The position numbers and the translations under genes are program-made. Below the pieces are notes generated by a model. The model saw only the letters and a list, made by a program, of their open reading frames with translations, did not search any database and was not told the DNA's origin. A DNA stretch of 15,180 nucleotides from contig JAISXJ010000170.1 in assembly GCA_031270565.1 (NCBI GenBank), positions 1 to 15,180 of the forward strand. Direction: 5' to 3'. The stretch comes from Prevotellaceae bacterium (GTDB taxonomy: Bacteria; Bacteroidota; Bacteroidia; Bacteroidales; Paludibacteraceae). Positions 1 to 5,866 of the stretch are shown here, piece by piece (position 1 is the stretch's first letter; each line of letters begins with the position of its first letter).

Positions 1-240
1 AAGGTCTATCCGACAGACATCAAGAAAATTATTATCTGGTATAATCTTCTGGTTGACGCCGGACTGACCGATTTCTCCGAGCCGGAAGCCGTTCCCCAAA
101 AGGATGACAAAGGCGTAAAGCAGGAGAATGAAGCGACCAAAAAGACAAAAACAACAGCATCCGCCGCTATACACGCTTCCAAATCGGTATCCACACCCCG
201 AGCTGCCGTGAAGAAAACGCCTGCTTCCGTAAAAAAATAA
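1..240 (+). CDS. DUF5606-like protein, 3' end only
   Basis: This is the last 79 codons of a gene that begins before the window; the frame is open from base 1 and ends in two stops in a row (TAA 238-240, TAA 241-243). The first 30 residues, starting KVYPTDIKKIIIWYNLL, match the C-terminal end of the DUF5606 domain as I remember it from Bacteroidota proteins of about 140 residues or more. The remaining part is a low-complexity tail rich in Lys, Ala, Thr and Ser (about residues 37-79 of the fragment), strongly basic and probably disordered, somewhat like a histone-H1 tail. The function of DUF5606 is unknown. The basic tail and the neighbouring PUR-family gene, 18 bases downstream, would fit a nucleic-acid-associated role, but that is inference. 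The family call rests on one short conserved block. Confidence 0.7.
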   Translation, partial: KVYPTDIKKIIIWYNLLVDAGLTDFSEPEAVPQKDDKGVKQENEATKKTKTTASAAIHASKSVSTPRAAVKKTPASVKK

Positions 241-258
241 TAAAACACTGTGAGCAAT

Positions 259-567
259 ATGGCAGATTCTACATTCCGAAAAGAGCCTGAAATTCTCTTT
301 TCAAAGGCTGTCAAAGCCGGTCGGCGCATCTATTATCTGGATGTAAAACGCAGTAATGCGGGCGACCTGTTTCTGACCATCACCGAGAGTAAGAAACGGG
401 ATGTTTTCACCGACGAAGCAGTCGGTGTTACATTTGAAAAACATAAAATCTTTCTTTATCCGGAAGATTTTGGCAAATTTACCGGCGCCCTGCACGATGC
501 CATTGATTTTATTGACCGGTTGAGCGTCTGTGAAACATCTCAGCAAAAAGAACTGTCCGATTTATAG
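259..567 (+). CDS. PUR family DNA/RNA-binding protein (DUF3276)
   Basis: The product is a 102-residue protein of the bacterial PUR-alpha-like family (DUF3276), small single-stranded DNA/RNA-binding proteins common in Bacteroidota and related to Borrelia BpuR. Visible family blocks are FSKAVKAGRRIYYLDVK (residues 14-30), ITESKK (41-46) and FEKHKIFLYPEDFGKF (59-74), followed by a helix-like end and a polar tail. I chose ATG 259; a GTG at 250 would add only three residues (MSN) and cannot be excluded. No clear ribosome binding site is seen before either start, as is usual in this phylum. It lies 18 bases after the DUF5606 gene and 33 bases before pheT, so co-transcription with both is plausible. 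Its targets are unknown; nucleic-acid binding is inferred from the family. Confidence 0.85.
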   Translation: MADSTFRKEPEILFSKAVKAGRRIYYLDVKRSNAGDLFLTITESKKRDVFTDEAVGVTFEKHKIFLYPEDFGKFTGALHDAIDFIDRLSVCETSQQKELSDL

Positions 568-600
568 CCGTTTGTCGGCATTATAACCATAGAAACGTTT

Positions 601-3063
601 ATGAATATCTCCTGTAACTGGCTGAAAGAATATCTGGCTACCGATGTTTCGGCGGATGAGACAGCAAAAATGCTTACCTCTATTGGCTTGGAGGTGGGCG
701 CCGTAAATAAGGTGGAAAGCATTAAGGGCGGACTGCAAGGGCTTGTTGTGGGGCAGGTATTAACCTGTGTTGACCATCCAAACTCCGACCATCTGCATAT
801 TACCACCGTTGACATTGCCAAAGAAGAGCCGTTGCAGATTGTCTGCGGAGCGCCGAATGTCGCCGCCGGACAAAAAGTGATTGTCGCCACTGTCGGAACA
901 ACGCTTTATTTCGGTGAGAAAAGCATCGTTATTAAACCGTCTAAAATCAGAGGCGTTGAATCGTTTGGAATGATTTGCGCGGAAGATGAAATTGGTACCG
1001 GCACAAGTCACGATGGTATTCTCGTACTCCCGCCGGACACGCCCACAGGCTTGGATGCCGGAACATATTTTAATGTTCACGATGATTATGTGATAGAAGT
1101 GGACATCACTCCCAACCGTGCCGATGCTGTGTCGCACTATGGTGTCGCACGTGATTTGGCAGCCTCTTTCGCCGCGAATGGCGTGCACGTTCCCCTTACA
1201 AAACCGTCTGTTGAGCGCTATGCAGAGCAGATTGACGTTGCCCCGCCCGTAACGGTTGAGGTGGTTGATACGGAGGCTTGTCTGCGTTATACCGGCGTGT
1301 CTGTCTGTGGCATAACGGTTGGAGAATCGCCCAAATGGCTGAAAGAACGGTTGCAGGTCATTGGATTGCGCCCGATTAATACGGTTGTTGACATTACCAA
1401 TTATGTGATGCACGCTTTCGGGCAGCCACTTCACGCTTATGACGCTGCAAAGATTACCGGTCATAAAATCGTTGTCAAACGAGCCGCTGACGGTATGCCG
1501 TTTGTAACGCTTGACGGCGTGGAACGCAAGCTGTCAGCTTCGGATTTGATGATTTGTAATGCCGAACATCCCATGTGTCTGGCAGGCGTATTTGGCGGAA
1601 TTGATTCGGGCGTAACTGCCGGAACAGTTGACATATTCTTGGAGAGCGCCTATTTCAACCCCGTTACGGTACGGCAAAGTGCGCGGCGGTACGGGCTGAA
1701 CACCGATTCAAGTTTTCGTTTCGAGCGTGGAGCCGACCCGTCCATAACCCTTTACGCCCTCCGGTATGCAGCATTGCTGATTGTTGATTTATGCGGCGGA
1801 GAAATTGTCGGCAGCGCCATTGACCATTATCCCCAACCTGTTAACGATTTTCAGGTAACCGTCTCTTTGCCGAAAATCTATGCACTGATTGGTCAGGTTA
1901 TTCCCGTAGCGGTTATTGAGACCATTTTTCATGCGCTTGAAATAACCGTTTTGTCCAAAACGGAAGACGAATACCATTTGCAGGTTCCCGCCTATCGCGT
2001 GGACGTGCAGCGCGACGTGGACGTGATAGAGGAAATTCTGCGACTTTACGGCTACAATCGCATAGAGGTGGACAGTTCGGTACGTTCTACGCTCAGTTAT
2101 ACCCCCCGTCCGGATGTTATAACATTGCAGCAGACCATTTCGGAACAATTGACCGCCAACGGATTCAATGAGATAATCAACAATTCGCTTACCAAAGGCG
2201 ACTATTATGCTAACCTGACAACATTTCCTGCGCAGCAGAGTGTCAAGTTGATGAATGCGCTAAGCAACGATTTGAATGTAATGCGGCAAACACTGCTTTT
2301 TGGCGGTCTGGAAAGCATTTCATACAATATCAACAGGCAGTCTGCCGACCTGAAATTCTACGAATTTGGCAACTGCTACTGTTATCAAAAAGAGAACGCC
2401 GACGGAGAGCAACCCCTGAAACCATATATTGAGACATTGCATCTGGCGCTTTGGATGACCGGAAACCGCAACGCATTGAGTTGGCAGCGAGCGCCGGAAC
2501 CCGTAACCTTCTATGAACTCAAGGCGCACGTACAAAATGTTTTGCAACGGCTTGGCTTGGAGGCGTCGCAGTGGACGGTTGAGGCTTTTTCGGATGACTT
2601 ACTCTCTGAGGCATTACGTTATACTGCCGCGTCAGGAGAGACGCTGGCGGTAGCCGGAACGGTTAACGGGGCGGTGTTACGGCGTTTTGAACTGAAACAG
2701 CCTGTCTTTTACGCCGACCTGTTTTGGAAACCTCTGATGAAACTTGCTGCCAAACGCATTATCCGGTTTCACGATATGCCCAAATTTCCGGAAGTAAAAC
2801 GCGACCTGGCGCTGTTGATTGACAAACGCATCTCTTTTGATGATATTGAGCGTGTTGCACGCACCACAGAGCGGAAACTGCTCAAGCGCGTTACGCTGTT
2901 TGACGTCTATGAAGGGAAAAATCTTGAGGCGGGGAAAAAGTCGTATGCGGTTAATTTTATTTTGCAGGACACGGAAAAAACCCTCACCGACAAACAGATT
3001 GACAACACCATGCAACGCCTGATAAAGAGTTTCGAGACGCAGCTGGGAGCGCGTTTGAGGTAA
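601..3063 (+). CDS. pheT: Phenylalanyl-tRNA synthetase beta subunit
   Basis: PheT is the large subunit of the cytoplasmic (alpha-beta)2 class II enzyme that charges tRNA-Phe. At 820 residues it is full length. The N-terminal OB-fold tRNA-binding domain (about 42-155) shows HPNSDHL (59-65) and CGAPNV (82-87), followed by TPNRAD at 170-175. The B3/B4 editing region (about 215-395) contains HAFGQPLHAYD, VTLDGVERKL and FRFERGADP. A B5 domain and the catalytic-like core follow, and the C-terminal FDX-ACB anticodon-binding domain (about 725-820) carries PKFPEVKRDLALL and FDVYEGKNL. The protein closely resembles Bacteroides PheT throughout, which supports the taxonomic placement. The ATG at 601 gives the expected start, MNISCNWLKEYL. 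pheS is not in the window, so the two subunits are not adjacent downstream. No promoter is seen in the 33 bases upstream. The stop is followed by the large repeat-rich gap. Confidence 0.98.
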   Translation: MNISCNWLKEYLATDVSADETAKMLTSIGLEVGAVNKVESIKGGLQGLVVGQVLTCVDHPNSDHLHITTVDIAKEEPLQIVCGAPNVAAGQKVIVATVGTTLYFGEKSIVIKPSKIRGVESFGMICAEDEIGTGTSHDGILVLPPDTPTGLDAGTYFNVHDDYVIEVDITPNRADAVSHYGVARDLAASFAANGVHVPLTKPSVERYAEQIDVAPPVTVEVVDTEACLRYTGVSVCGITVGESPKWLKERLQVIGLRPINTVVDITNYVMHAFGQPLHAYDAAKITGHKIVVKRAADGMPFVTLDGVERKLSASDLMICNAEHPMCLAGVFGGIDSGVTAGTVDIFLESAYFNPVTVRQSARRYGLNTDSSFRFERGADPSITLYALRYAALLIVDLCGGEIVGSAIDHYPQPVNDFQVTVSLPKIYALIGQVIPVAVIETIFHALEITVLSKTEDEYHLQVPAYRVDVQRDVDVIEEILRLYGYNRIEVDSSVRSTLSYTPRPDVITLQQTISEQLTANGFNEIINNSLTKGDYYANLTTFPAQQSVKLMNALSNDLNVMRQTLLFGGLESISYNINRQSADLKFYEFGNCYCYQKENADGEQPLKPYIETLHLALWMTGNRNALSWQRAPEPVTFYELKAHVQNVLQRLGLEASQWTVEAFSDDLLSEALRYTAASGETLAVAGTVNGAVLRRFELKQPVFYADLFWKPLMKLAAKRIIRFHDMPKFPEVKRDLALLIDKRISFDDIERVARTTERKLLKRVTLFDVYEGKNLEAGKKSYAVNFILQDTEKTLTDKQIDNTMQRLIKSFETQLGARLR

Positions 3064-3080
3064 CAGCCATACACGGACAT

Positions 3081-3095
3081 CGCCCGCTGAGGGCG
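3081..3095. repeat. Small hairpin 18 bases after the pheT stop
   Basis: CGCCC at 3081-3085 can pair with GGGCG at 3091-3095 around the loop GCTGA. It could act as a weak transcription end for pheT, but the T run that follows (AGTTTT from 3101) is displaced and short, so I do not call it a terminator. It resembles the other CCC/GGG mini-hairpins of the gap, such as the one at 3727-3740. Confidence 0.45.
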
Positions 3096-3100
3096 CAGGG

Positions 3101-3149
3101 AGTTTTCAGTTTTTAGAGTGTAGTTTTTAGAGTTTAGAGTTTAGTTTTT
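3101..3149. repeat. Seven tandem 7-base words; its last five form the left arm of an inverted repeat
   Basis: The tract divides exactly into seven 7-base words: AGTTTTC, AGTTTTT, AGAGTGT, AGTTTTT, AGAGTTT, AGAGTTT, AGTTTTT. The last five (3115-3149) are the reverse complement of 3741-3782 apart from one extra AGTTTTT word in the right arm. Two more words of this type follow at about 3171-3182 (CAGTTTT, CAGTTTG). Confidence 0.85.
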
Positions 3150-3150
3150 T

Positions 3151-3165
3151 TGTCCGTTAGGACAT
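3151..3165. repeat. Mini-hairpin with GTTA loop
   Basis: TGTCC (3151-3155) pairs with GGACA (3160-3164) around the loop GTTA. The 15-base unit through 3165 recurs with small changes at 3650-3663 and, on the other strand, at 3673-3687. Confidence 0.65.
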
Positions 3166-3189
3166 ATTTTCAGTTTTCAGTTTGTTCCC

Positions 3190-3225
3190 TTAACGTCCTT
3201 AATGTCTTTAATGTCCTTAACGACC
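3190..3225. repeat. Four tandem 9-base units
   Basis: The units TTAACGTCC, TTAATGTCT, TTAATGTCC and TTAACGACC lie head to tail. They share the frame TTAAYGWCY with few differences. No coding role is apparent. Confidence 0.7.
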
Positions 3226-3321
3226 CCTTAGGAGAGGAATTTAGCCACAAATACACGAATAACGAATAACTACACTCTAAAAAAATATACTGTTGTTCGA
3301 GCGGACAACACACCTTTGTTC

Positions 3322-3349
3322 CCCGCTCCCGCAGATTTGTAATCTGTGG
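3322..3349. repeat. Left copy of a perfect 28-base inverted pair
   Basis: This copy is the exact reverse complement of 3480-3507. It also contains its own hairpin: with base 3350, CCCGCAGATT (3328-3337) pairs with AATCTGTGGG (3341-3350) around the triloop TGT, with a single G-T pair in the stem. Confidence 0.85.
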
Positions 3350-3353
3350 GACT

Positions 3354-3376
3354 ACTCCTCGTCTCTGACGAGGAGT
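3354..3376. repeat. Hairpin, 10-base stem, TCT triloop
   Basis: ACTCCTCGTC (3354-3363) pairs perfectly with GACGAGGAGT (3367-3376) across a three-base loop. It is one of a row of triloop hairpins lying between the two copies of the 28-base inverted pair. Confidence 0.75.
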
Positions 3377-3384
3377 TATTGGGC

Positions 3385-3401
3385 GGTCGTTTTTAACGAC
3401 C
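3385..3401. repeat. Hairpin, 7-base stem, TTT triloop
   Basis: GGTCGTT (3385-3391) pairs perfectly with AACGACC (3395-3401). It shares the CGTT / AACG closing arms with the next two hairpins. Confidence 0.7.
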
Positions 3402-3404
3402 TGC

Positions 3405-3419
3405 CTCGTTACAAACGAG
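3405..3419. repeat. Hairpin, 6-base stem, ACA triloop
   Basis: CTCGTT (3405-3410) pairs with AACGAG (3414-3419) around ACA. The same core occurs with a longer stem at 3429-3453. Confidence 0.7.
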
Positions 3420-3428
3420 ATTACCATT

Positions 3429-3453
3429 TACCCCTCGTTACAAACGAGGGGTA
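3429..3453. repeat. Hairpin, 11-base stem, ACA triloop
   Basis: TACCCCTCGTT (3429-3439) pairs perfectly with AACGAGGGGTA (3443-3453) around ACA. This is the strongest short hairpin of the gap. No T run follows on either strand, so a terminator role is not supported. Confidence 0.75.
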
Positions 3454-3462
3454 GAAAAAGGA

Positions 3463-3478
3463 TTGCTTTAACAAGCAA
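3463..3478. repeat. Hairpin, 6-base stem, TAAC loop
   Basis: TTGCTT (3463-3468) pairs with AAGCAA (3473-3478) around TAAC. The loop word equals that of the hairpin at 3727-3740 and is the reverse complement of the loop at 3156-3159. Confidence 0.6.
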
Positions 3479-3479
3479 A

Positions 3480-3507
3480 CCACAGATTACAAATCTGCGG
3501 GAGCGGG
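3480..3507. repeat. Right copy of the perfect 28-base inverted pair
   Basis: This copy is the exact reverse complement of 3322-3349. It contains AGATT-ACA-AATCT, so the ACA triloop theme appears here too. With its partner it would close a stem around the row of hairpins at 3354-3478. Confidence 0.85.
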
Positions 3508-3511
3508 AAAC

Positions 3512-3594
3512 AATGAACAATGAAGAATGAATAATATTCTTTCAGTGAATAACGAATAGTGAATAATATTTTTTTAGTTATTAGAGTTTAGTTA
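3512..3594. repeat. Mixed tract of 7-base words
   Basis: Words read in register are AATGAAC, AATGAAG, AATGAAT, AATATTC (3512-3539), then AGTGAAT, AACGAAT, AGTGAAT, AATATTT (3544-3571), then TTAGTTA, TTAGAGT, TTAGTTA (3574-3594). The middle block matches the tract at the 3' end of aspS (7607-7637) except for one missing AACGAAT word. Another short block of AACGAAT-like words lies at about 3254-3267. Confidence 0.75.
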
Positions 3595-3597
3595 CTA

Positions 3598-3609
3598 GCC
3601 GTTTACGGC
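3598..3609. repeat. Mini-hairpin GCCGT-TT-ACGGC
   Basis: A five-base perfect stem with a two-base loop, or four bases with the loop TTTA. It sits just before the left arm of the 13-base stem at 3614-3723. Confidence 0.5.
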
Positions 3610-3613
3610 TTAT

Positions 3614-3723
3614 ATATCAATAGAAACAACCATTTTTATCTGCCCGAATTGTCCGTAGGACATTAACGGTATATGTCCTGACGGACAAAAAACGCCTGCT
3701 TAAAGCCGTTTTTCTATTGATAT
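3614..3723. repeat. 13-base stem closing an inner hairpin
   Basis: ATATCAATAGAAA (3614-3626) is the exact reverse complement of TTTCTATTGATAT (3711-3723). The arms enclose the 14-base stem at 3650-3687, giving a two-level nested fold just upstream of the gyrB promoter. Confidence 0.75.
3650..3687. repeat. 14-base stem with one bulge
   Basis: Bases 3650-3663 (TGTCCGTAGGACAT) pair with 3673-3687, with one unpaired base (G3680) and a nine-base loop. Each arm is itself nearly a palindrome of the TGTCC/GGACA type, so alternative local hairpins are possible. Confidence 0.75.
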
Positions 3724-3726
3724 TTA

Positions 3727-3740
3727 TGCCCTAACGGGCA
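3727..3740. repeat. Mini-hairpin with TAAC loop
   Basis: TGCCC (3727-3731) pairs with GGGCA (3736-3740) around TAAC. It abuts the right inverted arm. Confidence 0.6.
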
Positions 3741-3782
3741 AAAAACTAAACTCTAAACTCTAAAAACTAAAAACTACACTCT
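3741..3782. repeat. Right inverted arm, six 7-base words on the minus strand
   Basis: Read on the minus strand the arm is six words: AGAGTGT, AGTTTTT, AGTTTTT, AGAGTTT, AGAGTTT, AGTTTTT. It is the reverse complement of 3115-3149 with one added AGTTTTT. It ends about 20 bases before the gyrB -7 element. Confidence 0.85.
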
Positions 3783-3802
3783 GCTGTTACCGGATTTTTT
3801 TG

Positions 3803-3810
3803 TACCTTTG
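3803..3810 (+). promoter_or_regulatory. gyrB promoter, -7 element TACCTTTG
   Basis: TACCTTTG fits the Bacteroidota sigma-ABfr -7 consensus TAnnTTTG exactly. No good -33 TTTG is seen; TGTTAC near 3785-3790 is the nearest candidate but is too close. Transcription would start near 3815 and give a leader of about 54 bases before the gyrB ATG. Confidence 0.6.
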
Positions 3811-3868
3811 TACTCCTTGTTGTTAGCAATTATGATTTAGTATAACTATCTAAAAAAGACTGTCTTAT

Positions 3869-5827
3869 ATGTCAGAAGAAGATAAAATAATCGCCGGTAA
3901 TGAATATGGCGCAAGCTCTATTCAGGTGCTTGAGGGTCTCGAAGCCGTGCGCAAACGTCCGGCAATGTACATTGGCGATATCAGCGTCAAGGGGCTTCAT
4001 CATCTTGTTTATGAGGTCGTAGATAACTCCATTGATGAGGCGTTAGCCGGTTATTGCGACCATATCGAAGTAACCATCAACACCGATAACTCTATCACCG
4101 TACGGGATAACGGACGCGGTATTCCAATTGATATACACGAAAAAGAGGGTAAATCGGCGCTCGAAGTGGTGATGACCATCCTGCATGCCGGCGGCAAGTT
4201 CGACAAAGGTTCCTACAAGGTTTCCGGTGGCTTGCACGGCGTTGGCGTCTCGTGCGTGAATGCGCTCTCCTCTCTGCTCGAAGTGGAAGTACATCGCGGC
4301 GGCAAACGCTATCGTCAGGAATACCGGTTTGGCATACCGCAGGAAGATGTCCGAGAGGACGGTACTGCCAGCGACACGGGAACCATTATCACATTCCACC
4401 CCGATGAAAGTATTTTCATAGAAACGGTTTATCAGTATAATATTCTTGCCACGCGCCTGCGTGAGTTAGCCTACCTGAATGCAGGTGTTCGTTTGCTCAT
4501 CACCGACCGGCGGGAGCAAAATGAAGACGGTTCTTTCAAGTCGGAAGAATTTTATTCGGTAGAAGGACTGAAAGAATTTGTCAGATATATTGATTCCGCA
4601 CGCGACCCGTTGATTGATAACGTTATTTATATCAACACCGACAAATACGGCACACCTGTGGAGATTGCCATGATGTACAACACCTCTTTCTCGGAAAATC
4701 TCCATTCCTATGTCAACAATATTAACACCATTGAGGGCGGTACGCACGTAGCGGGCTTTCGCACGGCATTAACCCGCACACTCAAAAAATATGCCGATGA
4801 TAACAAACTGCTTGAAAAGGCGAAAGTGGAAATCTCCGGAGACGATTTCCGCGAGGGATTGACGGCTGTTATCTCGGTGAAAGTGGCTGAGCCGCAATTT
4901 GAGGGACAAACCAAGACCAAACTTGGTAACGACGAGGTTAAGGGCATGGTAGATAAGGCTGTTGGCGAAGCGCTTGGAAATTTTCTTGAAGAGCATCCCA
5001 ACGAAGCGAAAACCATTGTTCAAAAGGTGATTCTGGCTGCCACAGCGCGAAATGCCGCACGAAAGGCACGTGAAATGGTACAACGCAAATCACCGTTGTC
5101 AGGCGGTGGACTGCCGGGGAAACTGGCAGATTGTTCGAGCAAGGATCCCGCCCAGTGCGAGTTGTTTCTTGTCGAGGGAGACTCGGCGGGCGGCTCGGCG
5201 AAAAGCGGACGGGACAGATTTTTTCAAGCTATCCTGCCGTTGCGGGGAAAAATCCTCAACGTAGAAAAAGCAATGCAACACAAAGCTTTTGAAAGTGAAG
5301 AAATCCGCAATATTTACACCGCTCTTGGCGTAACCATTGGTACGGAAGATGACTCAAAAGCTTTAAACATCAGTAAGCTGCGTTATCATAAAGTAGTGAT
5401 TATGACCGATGCTGATGTGGATGGTAGTCATATTGCCACGTTAATTCTCACATTCTTTTTCCGCTATATGAAAGAACTCATCGAGAATGGACATGTTTAT
5501 ATTGCCACGCCGCCACTTTATTTGTGTAAAAAGGGGAAGGTTATGGAATATTGCTGGTCGGAGAAACAGCGTCTTGAATTTATAGCCCGTTACGGAGACG
5601 GCAAAGAGAGCGGCATCGCGCAACAGCGCTATAAAGGTCTGGGAGAGATGAACGCCGAGCAGTTGTGGGATACCACTATGGACCCCGAGCGTCGTACATT
5701 GCGTCAGATTTCCATTGAAAATGCCGCCGAAGCCGACCAGATATTTTCTATGCTGATGGGTGATGATGTTGCGCCGCGCCGCGAATTTATTGAGAAAAAT
5801 GCCACTTACGCCCGTATAGATGCGTAA
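3869..5827 (+). CDS. gyrB: DNA gyrase subunit B
   Basis: GyrB is the ATPase and TOPRIM subunit of the A2B2 gyrase that introduces negative supercoils. At 652 residues it is the short form without the Gram-negative TOPRIM insert. The GHKL ATPase domain shows the catalytic Glu49 and Asn53 (in YEVVDNS), Asp80 in DNGRGIP, and GLHGVG at 121-126. The transducer domain carries QTKTKLG (347-353). The TOPRIM domain has EGDSAGG with Glu436, PLRGKILNVEKA, and the metal-binding DADVD at Asp514, Asp516 and Asp518. The C-terminal QRYKGLGEMN block is intact. ATG 3869 gives the usual short acidic N-terminus and has no clear Shine-Dalgarno sequence. gyrA and rpsT are not next to it here. GyrB is preferred over ParE from its close resemblance to Bacteroides GyrB. 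Any effect of the hairpin-rich region upstream on its expression is unproven. Confidence 0.97.
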   Translation: MSEEDKIIAGNEYGASSIQVLEGLEAVRKRPAMYIGDISVKGLHHLVYEVVDNSIDEALAGYCDHIEVTINTDNSITVRDNGRGIPIDIHEKEGKSALEVVMTILHAGGKFDKGSYKVSGGLHGVGVSCVNALSSLLEVEVHRGGKRYRQEYRFGIPQEDVREDGTASDTGTIITFHPDESIFIETVYQYNILATRLRELAYLNAGVRLLITDRREQNEDGSFKSEEFYSVEGLKEFVRYIDSARDPLIDNVIYINTDKYGTPVEIAMMYNTSFSENLHSYVNNINTIEGGTHVAGFRTALTRTLKKYADDNKLLEKAKVEISGDDFREGLTAVISVKVAEPQFEGQTKTKLGNDEVKGMVDKAVGEALGNFLEEHPNEAKTIVQKVILAATARNAARKAREMVQRKSPLSGGGLPGKLADCSSKDPAQCELFLVEGDSAGGSAKSGRDRFFQAILPLRGKILNVEKAMQHKAFESEEIRNIYTALGVTIGTEDDSKALNISKLRYHKVVIMTDADVDGSHIATLILTFFFRYMKELIENGHVYIATPPLYLCKKGKVMEYCWSEKQRLEFIARYGDGKESGIAQQRYKGLGEMNAEQLWDTTMDPERRTLRQISIENAAEADQIFSMLMGDDVAPRREFIEKNATYARIDA

Positions 5828-5866
5828 GACAGAGCTTTATTTATTCATCCTTATTGTAGTTTTGTT

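Larger units (their letters stand above)
3064..3868. repeat. Gene-free, hairpin- and repeat-rich gap between pheT and gyrB
   Basis: These 805 bases hold no convincing gene. The + strand is closed by frequent stops, and the one 85-codon minus-strand frame (3170-3427) is built mainly from repeats. The region contains an outer pair of inverted arms made of 7-base words (3115-3149 and 3741-3782), an inner perfect 28-base inverted pair (3322-3349 and 3480-3507), many small hairpins, a 9-base tandem tract and heptamer tracts. The last 60 or so bases carry the gyrB promoter and leader. The stretch could be a composite of small non-coding repeat elements, a structured RNA, or both. I know of no named family that matches it. 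Confidence 0.85.

Noticed and set aside
250..258. GTG start for the PUR-family protein
   Set aside because: It adds only three residues ahead of ATG 259, with no ribosome binding site to favour it. It remains possible.
760..1464. A 234-codon minus-strand open frame inside pheT
   Set aside because: It is antisense to the well-conserved tRNA-binding and editing domains of PheT, has no recognisable motif, and reads as a codon-bias shadow. The same applies to the 229-codon frame at 12948-13637 inside purH.
3304..3320. CACCTTTG as a promoter within the gap
   Set aside because: It lacks the TA of TAnnTTTG and has no gene downstream to serve.
3170..3427. An 85-codon minus-strand open frame in the pheT-gyrB gap
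   Set aside because: It is composed of the 9-base tandem tract, hairpins and half of the 28-base inverted pair. There is no promoter and no family resemblance.
3322..3507. CRISPR-like array from the 28-base repeat
   Set aside because: There are only two copies, they are inverted, the interval between them is about 130 bases of hairpins, and no cas gene is present.
3115..3782. Group II intron or retron RNA
   Set aside because: No reverse transcriptase, no recognisable domain V, and no GUGYG-type 5' end. Size and branching alone are not enough.
5857..5864. TAGTTTTG as a -7 promoter element for aspS
   Set aside because: It fits TAnnTTTG but ends two bases before the ATG, so transcription would start at or inside the start codon. 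The aspS N-terminus is secure, so this is probably chance.
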